64,000 bases of DNA from Mycobacterium syngnathidarum (GTDB lineage Bacteria; Actinomycetota; Actinomycetes; Mycobacteriales; Mycobacteriaceae): the NCBI RefSeq assembly GCF_001942625.1, contig NZ_MLCL01000076.1, positions 1-64,000 of the forward strand. The letters run 5' to 3'. The translations under genes were made by a program, and so were the position numbers. Below the pieces are notes generated by a model, which saw nothing but the letters and a program-made list of their open reading frames with translations, did not search any database and was not told where the DNA came from. Positions 60,335 to 64,000 of this stretch are shown here, piece after piece (the first letter of the stretch is position 1; each line of letters starts with the position of its first letter).

Positions 60335-61222
60335 ATGGGTCGTACTCCCGCACTCGCGCGTCGCTTCTTCGACCGGCTGGAACCCGTACACGCGGTCACC
60401 TACTTCGCCCCCGAGTCGCGCGCCGCCCTCGACGCCCTCGGCTACCGCGGCTTCTGGACGGGCTACTTCGCCGCTCGCTCAGCCCCGCTGGGCATCGTGC
60501 CTGCCGACGTCGTCGCCGCCACGTTCTACAACTTCACCACCGAGCGGGTCGCCAAGGCGCTTCCCGGAGCGTGGGAGAAGGCAAGTCCGGCAATGCTCTT
60601 GCAAGTCCGGTCGGATTCGGCGGCCGCGGCACTGCGACGATCCGGGGTGGCCGAATCCGAGTCGACCCGGTTGGCGGCCGAACTGACCGCGAAGGCTGCC
60701 CGCACGGCACCCTTGGATGGCCGTCCGCTCTACGCCGCCAACCGGGCCCAGCCATGGCCCGAGGATCCGATCGCCAAACTGTGGCACGCCGTCACCCTCC
60801 TGCGCGAACATCGCGGCGACGCCCATGTGGCCGTTCTGGTCGCCGAGGGCATCAGCGGACGGCAGAGCAATGTGCTGCACGCGGCGGCCGGACGCGTGCC
60901 GCGCGAGATGATCATGCGCAGCCGCGACTACGACGAGGAGCAGTGGGCGGGTTATGTCGGGCAGCTGCGCTCGCGCGGTTGGCTCGATGGCGACGGTGAG
61001 CTCACCGAGGCCGGACGCGACGTCAAACAGTCGATCGAGGATCGCACCGATGCCTTGGCGCTCGGCGCTCTGGATGCGTTGACCGACGACGAGATCATCA
61101 CCCTGTTCCAGGTGTTGACGCCGATCACCCGGCAGGTGGTGGCTGCAGGCGACGTGCCGGCCGCCACGCCGATGGGCCTGAATCGGCACGACCTCGACGA
61201 CGACAGCGCCCATCTGACCTGA
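60335..61222 (+). CDS. SCO6745-family protein
   Basis: A 295-aa actinobacterial protein. It starts MGRTPALARRFFDRLEPVHA, followed by FAPESRAALDALGYRGFWTG and YFAARSAPLGIVPADVVAAT, and contains a MarR/winged-helix-like C-terminal half (RSRDYDEEQWAGYVGQLRSR, then LTEAGRDVKQSIEDRTDAL). This matches the SCO6745 family, widespread and uncharacterised. It lies 8 bp after the GntR gene. Confidence 0.85.
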   Translation: MGRTPALARRFFDRLEPVHAVTYFAPESRAALDALGYRGFWTGYFAARSAPLGIVPADVVAATFYNFTTERVAKALPGAWEKASPAMLLQVRSDSAAAALRRSGVAESESTRLAAELTAKAARTAPLDGRPLYAANRAQPWPEDPIAKLWHAVTLLREHRGDAHVAVLVAEGISGRQSNVLHAAAGRVPREMIMRSRDYDEEQWAGYVGQLRSRGWLDGDGELTEAGRDVKQSIEDRTDALALGALDALTDDEIITLFQVLTPITRQVVAAGDVPAATPMGLNRHDLDDDSAHLT

Positions 61223-61225
61223 TGG

Positions 61226-61552
61226 TCAGCGCGGGGCGTACATGATCAGGCCGACCCCGGCCAGAGCCACCAGCGCACCCGCGACGTCCCAGCGGTCGGG
61301 CCGGAAGCCGTCGGCGACCATGCCCCACACCAATGATCCGGCGATGAACACACCGCCGTAGGCAGCCAGGACGCGGCCGAAATGGGCGTCGGGCTGAAAG
61401 GCCGCGACGAATCCATAGGCGCCCAGCGCGATCACCCCGGCACCCATCCACATCCAGCCGCGGTGTTCGCGCAGACCTTGCCAGACCAGCCAGGCTCCAC
61501 CGATCTCCAGTACTGCGGCCAGGACGAACAGCGCGATCGATTTGACCACCAT
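61226..61552 (-). CDS. YnfA-family small membrane protein (UPF0060)
   Basis: A 108-aa protein with four hydrophobic segments: [60 protein letters not shown] and [20 protein letters not shown]. The [12 protein letters not shown] and AAYGGVFI motifs are those of YnfA. It belongs to the SMR-like superfamily; transport of small cations or drugs has been proposed. It ends convergent with the SCO6745 gene. Confidence 0.93.
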   Translation of the reverse strand: MVVKSIALFVLAAVLEIGGAWLVWQGLREHRGWMWMGAGVIALGAYGFVAAFQPDAHFGRVLAAYGGVFIAGSLVWGMVADGFRPDRWDVAGALVALAGVGLIMYAPR

Positions 61553-61555
61553 GAG

Positions 61556-62302
61556 CTAGGCGACGCCGAGGTAGGCGGCGCGAATACTGTCGTCTGCCAA
61601 CAATTCCCGCGCATCACCGCTGCGGGTGACGTCGCCGGTTTCCAGAATGTAGGCGCGGTCGGACCGGCTCAGGGCCTGCTGGGCATTCTGCTCGACCAGC
61701 AACACCGTGGTGCCCTGAGCGTTGATCCCAGAAATGATCTTGAAGATCTGCGATATCACCATCGGGGCCAGCCCCATCGACGGCTCGTCGAGCAGCAGCA
61801 CCCTGGGCCGGGCCATCAGCGCCCGGCCGATGGCCAACATCTGCTGCTCCCCGCCCGAAAGGGTTCCACCCACCTGAGATCGCCGCTCGGCCAGCCGTGG
61901 GAAGGTGTCGAACACCCAGTCCAACCGCTCATCATGCTCGGCGCGGGTGGCGAACTTCCGCCCATAGCAACCCATCTCCAAGTTCTCCAGCACAGTCATC
62001 CCCGGAAATACCCCACGCCCCTCGGGAGCCTGGATCAGCCCGTCGATAACGCGCTGATGCGCCTTCACCCGGGAGATGTCGCGGCCCTCGAACCAGATCG
62101 AACCCGAGGTCAGCGGCCGCAAGCCCGAGATCGCCCGCATCATGGTCGTCTTGCCGGCGCCGTTGGAACCCAGCAGGGTCACCAATTCGCCCTCGTGCAC
62201 CACCAGAGAAACCCCGTGCAACGCCTTGATCCGGCCATAGTGCACCACCACATCGCGTACCTCGAGCAGCACCGGAGGGCTCGTCTCAGCCGAGCTCGTC
62301 AT
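61556..62302 (-). CDS. livF: Branched-chain amino-acid type ABC ATPase LivF
   Basis: A 248-aa ATPase: Walker A GSNGAGKTT (near 44-52), signature LSGGEQQMLAIGRALM, Walker B VLLLDEPSMGLAP and LVEQNAQQAL. The SMGLAP Walker B ending distinguishes LivF from LivG. It overlaps the livG gene by 17 bp. With LivG it powers a high-affinity importer of branched-chain amino acids or related amides/urea. Confidence 0.93.
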   Translation of the reverse strand: MTSSAETSPPVLLEVRDVVVHYGRIKALHGVSLVVHEGELVTLLGSNGAGKTTMMRAISGLRPLTSGSIWFEGRDISRVKAHQRVIDGLIQAPEGRGVFPGMTVLENLEMGCYGRKFATRAEHDERLDWVFDTFPRLAERRSQVGGTLSGGEQQMLAIGRALMARPRVLLLDEPSMGLAPMVISQIFKIISGINAQGTTVLLVEQNAQQALSRSDRAYILETGDVTRSGDARELLADDSIRAAYLGVA

Positions 62303-63140
62303 CGGGCACCCCCAGATATGCGGCGATGACCTTGGGGTCCTCGCGGATGTTCCGTGGCAACCCGTCGGCGATCTTGCGGCCGAACTCCAGGACCACGATG
62401 CGGTCGGTCACGCCCATCACCAGGCGCATGTCGTGCTCGATCAACAGCACGGTGTAGCCGTCGTCGCGGATCTTGCGGATCAGCTCGATGAGCGAGGCCT
62501 TCTCGGCCGGATTGAACCCGGCGGCCGGTTCGTCGAGGCACAACAGCTTGGGCTCGGTGGCCAACGCACGCGCGATCTCGAGGCGTCGCTGGTCGCCGTA
62601 GGGCAGATTCTTGGCCTTCTCCTCGCCACGATGAGCGATCCCGACGAAATGGAGCAGCGCCGCGGCCCGTTCGATGGCCGTCCGTTCCTCGCGCCGGTGC
62701 CGCGGGGAACGCACCAGGGCTCCGGGCACCGAGGTCTTGTGCCGCGCGTCGGTGCCCACCATGACGTTCTCCAGAGCGGTCATCTCGCCGAACAACCGGA
62801 TGTTCTGGAACGTGCGGGCTATCCCGCGTCGCGTGATCTGGTGACGCTTGATCCGGCCGAGCGGGGCGCCATCGAAGTTGACGGCTCCCGAGCTGGGCCG
62901 GTAGACGCCGGTGATCGCGTTGAAGCAGGTGGTCTTGCCCGCGCCGTTCGGTCCGATCAGACCCAGGATCTCACCACGGCGGATGTTGAAGCTGACCGAA
63001 TCCAGGGCGACCAGACCTCCGAACTTGACCGTGAGATCGACTGTCTCCAGCAGGATCTCACCCTCAGCAGCCTGGATCTCGCGGTGCACCCCGGCCAGTT
63101 CTTCGACGCTCTCGGTCACACCGGACGTAGGCTCCGTCAT
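62286..63140 (-). CDS. livG: Branched-chain amino-acid type ABC ATPase LivG
   Basis: About 284 aa from ATG 63140. The N-terminal 30 residues form an acidic extension. Walker A is [12 protein letters not shown], the LivG-specific insert [20 protein letters not shown] lies between Q-loop and signature, signature [13 protein letters not shown] (no canonical LSGGQ, as usual for LivG), Walker [14 protein letters not shown] and [10 protein letters not shown]. It overlaps the permease gene by 4 bp. Confidence 0.92.
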   Translation of the reverse strand: MTEPTSGVTESVEELAGVHREIQAAEGEILLETVDLTVKFGGLVALDSVSFNIRRGEILGLIGPNGAGKTTCFNAITGVYRPSSGAVNFDGAPLGRIKRHQITRRGIARTFQNIRLFGEMTALENVMVGTDARHKTSVPGALVRSPRHRREERTAIERAAALLHFVGIAHRGEEKAKNLPYGDQRRLEIARALATEPKLLCLDEPAAGFNPAEKASLIELIRKIRDDGYTVLLIEHDMRLVMGVTDRIVVLEFGRKIADGLPRNIREDPKVIAAYLGVPDDELG

Positions 63141-64000
63141 AGCACCGGCTCCTTGTCCGACGAGCCGCGCAACAACTGTCGAGCCGATCGGCCGTAGGTC
63201 AACAGCTGCTGACGCACGGGGAACAGACCCTGCGGCCGAAAGATCATCAGCACCACCAGGGCCAGACCGAAAAACAGATACTTGAGGTCGCCGAGGTTGA
63301 TTCCCAGAAACTCCACCCCCAGCAGCCGGTTGGGCAGATAGACCACCACGAAGGCACCGAAGATGACACCGAGCTTGTTGCCCTGCCCACCGAGCACCAC
63401 TGCGCACAGGAACAACATCGAGTTGATGATGTTGAACGTCGGCGGTGCCACGTACTGAACCTGGCCGGCGTAGAGCGCACCCGAGAGGCCGCCGATCGCG
63501 GCACCGATGACGAACGCCCACAACTTGAAGCGGAACGCGTTGACGCCCATCACCTCGGCGGCGTCCTCATCCTCGCGGACTGCCACCCATGCGCGCCCGA
63601 CCCGGCTGCGCTCGAGGTTGCCGACCAACAGCAGGATTCCGACCATCAGGATCAGGCCGAGCCAGAACCACCAGGTCCCATAGTTCGCCTCCCCAGCCGA
63701 GTTGCCGCTGGAGAACACCCCGTTCGGCAGCTTCTCGCTCTCCCCCACCCGCGGGTAGGCAATCTGGTTGAGTCCTCGTGAACCGTTGGTCACATCGGAC
63801 AGGTTGTCGGCGAGCAGGCGGATGATCTCACCGAAACCGAGGGTGACGATCGCCAGATAGTCGCCGCGCAACCGCAGGGTGGGCGTTCCCAGGATGAGCC
63901 CGGCCAGGGCGGTGACCGCCATCGCCAGCGGAAGGCAGGACAGCCATGCCCAGTCCTGGCTGAAGAACCCGTTGGGGCCCACCTTGTTCCACGGACTGTC
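63137..64000 (-). CDS. livM: Branched-chain amino-acid type ABC permease LivM, N-terminus outside window
   Basis: The frame is open to the right edge; an internal ATG at 63982 is unlikely to be the true start because the preceding codons (DSPWNKV) continue the family alignment. Visible are the hydrophobic segments from [20 protein letters not shown] onward, the cytosolic loop [23 protein letters not shown] characteristic of LivM, and the last helices ([19 protein letters not shown]). The remaining operon (LivH, binding protein) presumably lies beyond 64000. Confidence 0.9.
   Translation of the reverse strand, partial: DSPWNKVGPNGFFSQDWAWLSCLPLAMAVTALAGLILGTPTLRLRGDYLAIVTLGFGEIIRLLADNLSDVTNGSRGLNQIAYPRVGESEKLPNGVFSSGNSAGEANYGTWWFWLGLILMVGILLLVGNLERSRVGRAWVAVREDEDAAEVMGVNAFRFKLWAFVIGAAIGGLSGALYAGQVQYVAPPTFNIINSMLFLCAVVLGGQGNKLGVIFGAFVVVYLPNRLLGVEFLGINLGDLKYLFFGLALVVLMIFRPQGLFPVRQQLLTYGRSARQLLRGSSDKEPVL

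Overview
The window reads as chromosomal DNA of a non-tuberculous, environmental-type Mycobacterium (Mycolicibacterium). Evidence: high G+C throughout, a PPE protein with a PPW-type C-terminus, F420-type luciferase-like oxidoreductases, a UPF0182 membrane protein, mycobacterial NlpC/P60 and L,D-transpeptidase cell-wall enzymes, a PASTA-less Ser/Thr kinase, and many TetR regulators and P450s. No rRNA, tRNA, CRISPR array or prophage was recognised.

Left end (1-12.2 kb): an IS3-family insertion runs off the left edge and has cut a PaaK/LuxE-like gene, supplying its stop codon. It is followed by a catabolic block: two LLM oxidoreductases, two cytochromes P450, an enoyl-CoA hydratase-like protein, four SDRs, a CMD-family protein and a TauD/TfdA dioxygenase. 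A TetR gene sits between two copies of one palindrome (10620 and 11316) that probably control the divergent P450-dioxygenase operon and the downstream SDR.

12.2-26 kb: a repeat-rich lipoprotein, a TetR-methyltransferase pair, an orphan PPE gene, a UPF0182 protein and a TetR-ABC-2 exporter operon resembling Rv1219c-1217c. Two paralogous methyltransferase genes (16725 and 25000) share an almost identical 33-nt 5' leader placed directly after an extended -10 box. A third, diverged copy lies near 25.9 kb. This leader is one of the two most interesting signals in the window.

26-34 kb: a MerR regulator with a perfect 20-bp palindrome, small proteins, a Ser/Thr kinase with an unusual double accessory architecture, and a TetR-controlled phytanoyl-CoA dioxygenase/AurF-like diiron oxygenase pair.

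34.4-39.9 kb: the second major signal. A BlaI repressor and an M56 (BlaR-like) protease without a penicillin-sensing domain lie among a RipA/B-like NlpC/P60 endopeptidase, a multicopper oxidase and an L,D-transpeptidase. TACGTA-type BlaI-like sites lie upstream of each of these transcription units, which suggests a local cell-envelope and copper regulon.

40-54 kb: hydrolases, an isopropylmalate-dehydrogenase-like enzyme, an MFS pump, a complete polyamine-type ABC importer (ATPase with an apparent CTG start), an EamA-TetR pair and a Rieske oxygenase with an NTF2-fold partner. The Rieske promoter closely resembles that of a separate NTF2-fold gene at 40969, so both may answer to the same TetR.

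54-64 kb: thioesterase, MBL hydrolase, a DoxX protein with six 11-residue tail repeats, RDD protein, a gluconate uptake/kinase operon with its GntR regulator, an SCO6745-like protein, YnfA, and the start of a branched-chain amino-acid type ABC operon (LivF, LivG, partial LivM) that leaves the window.
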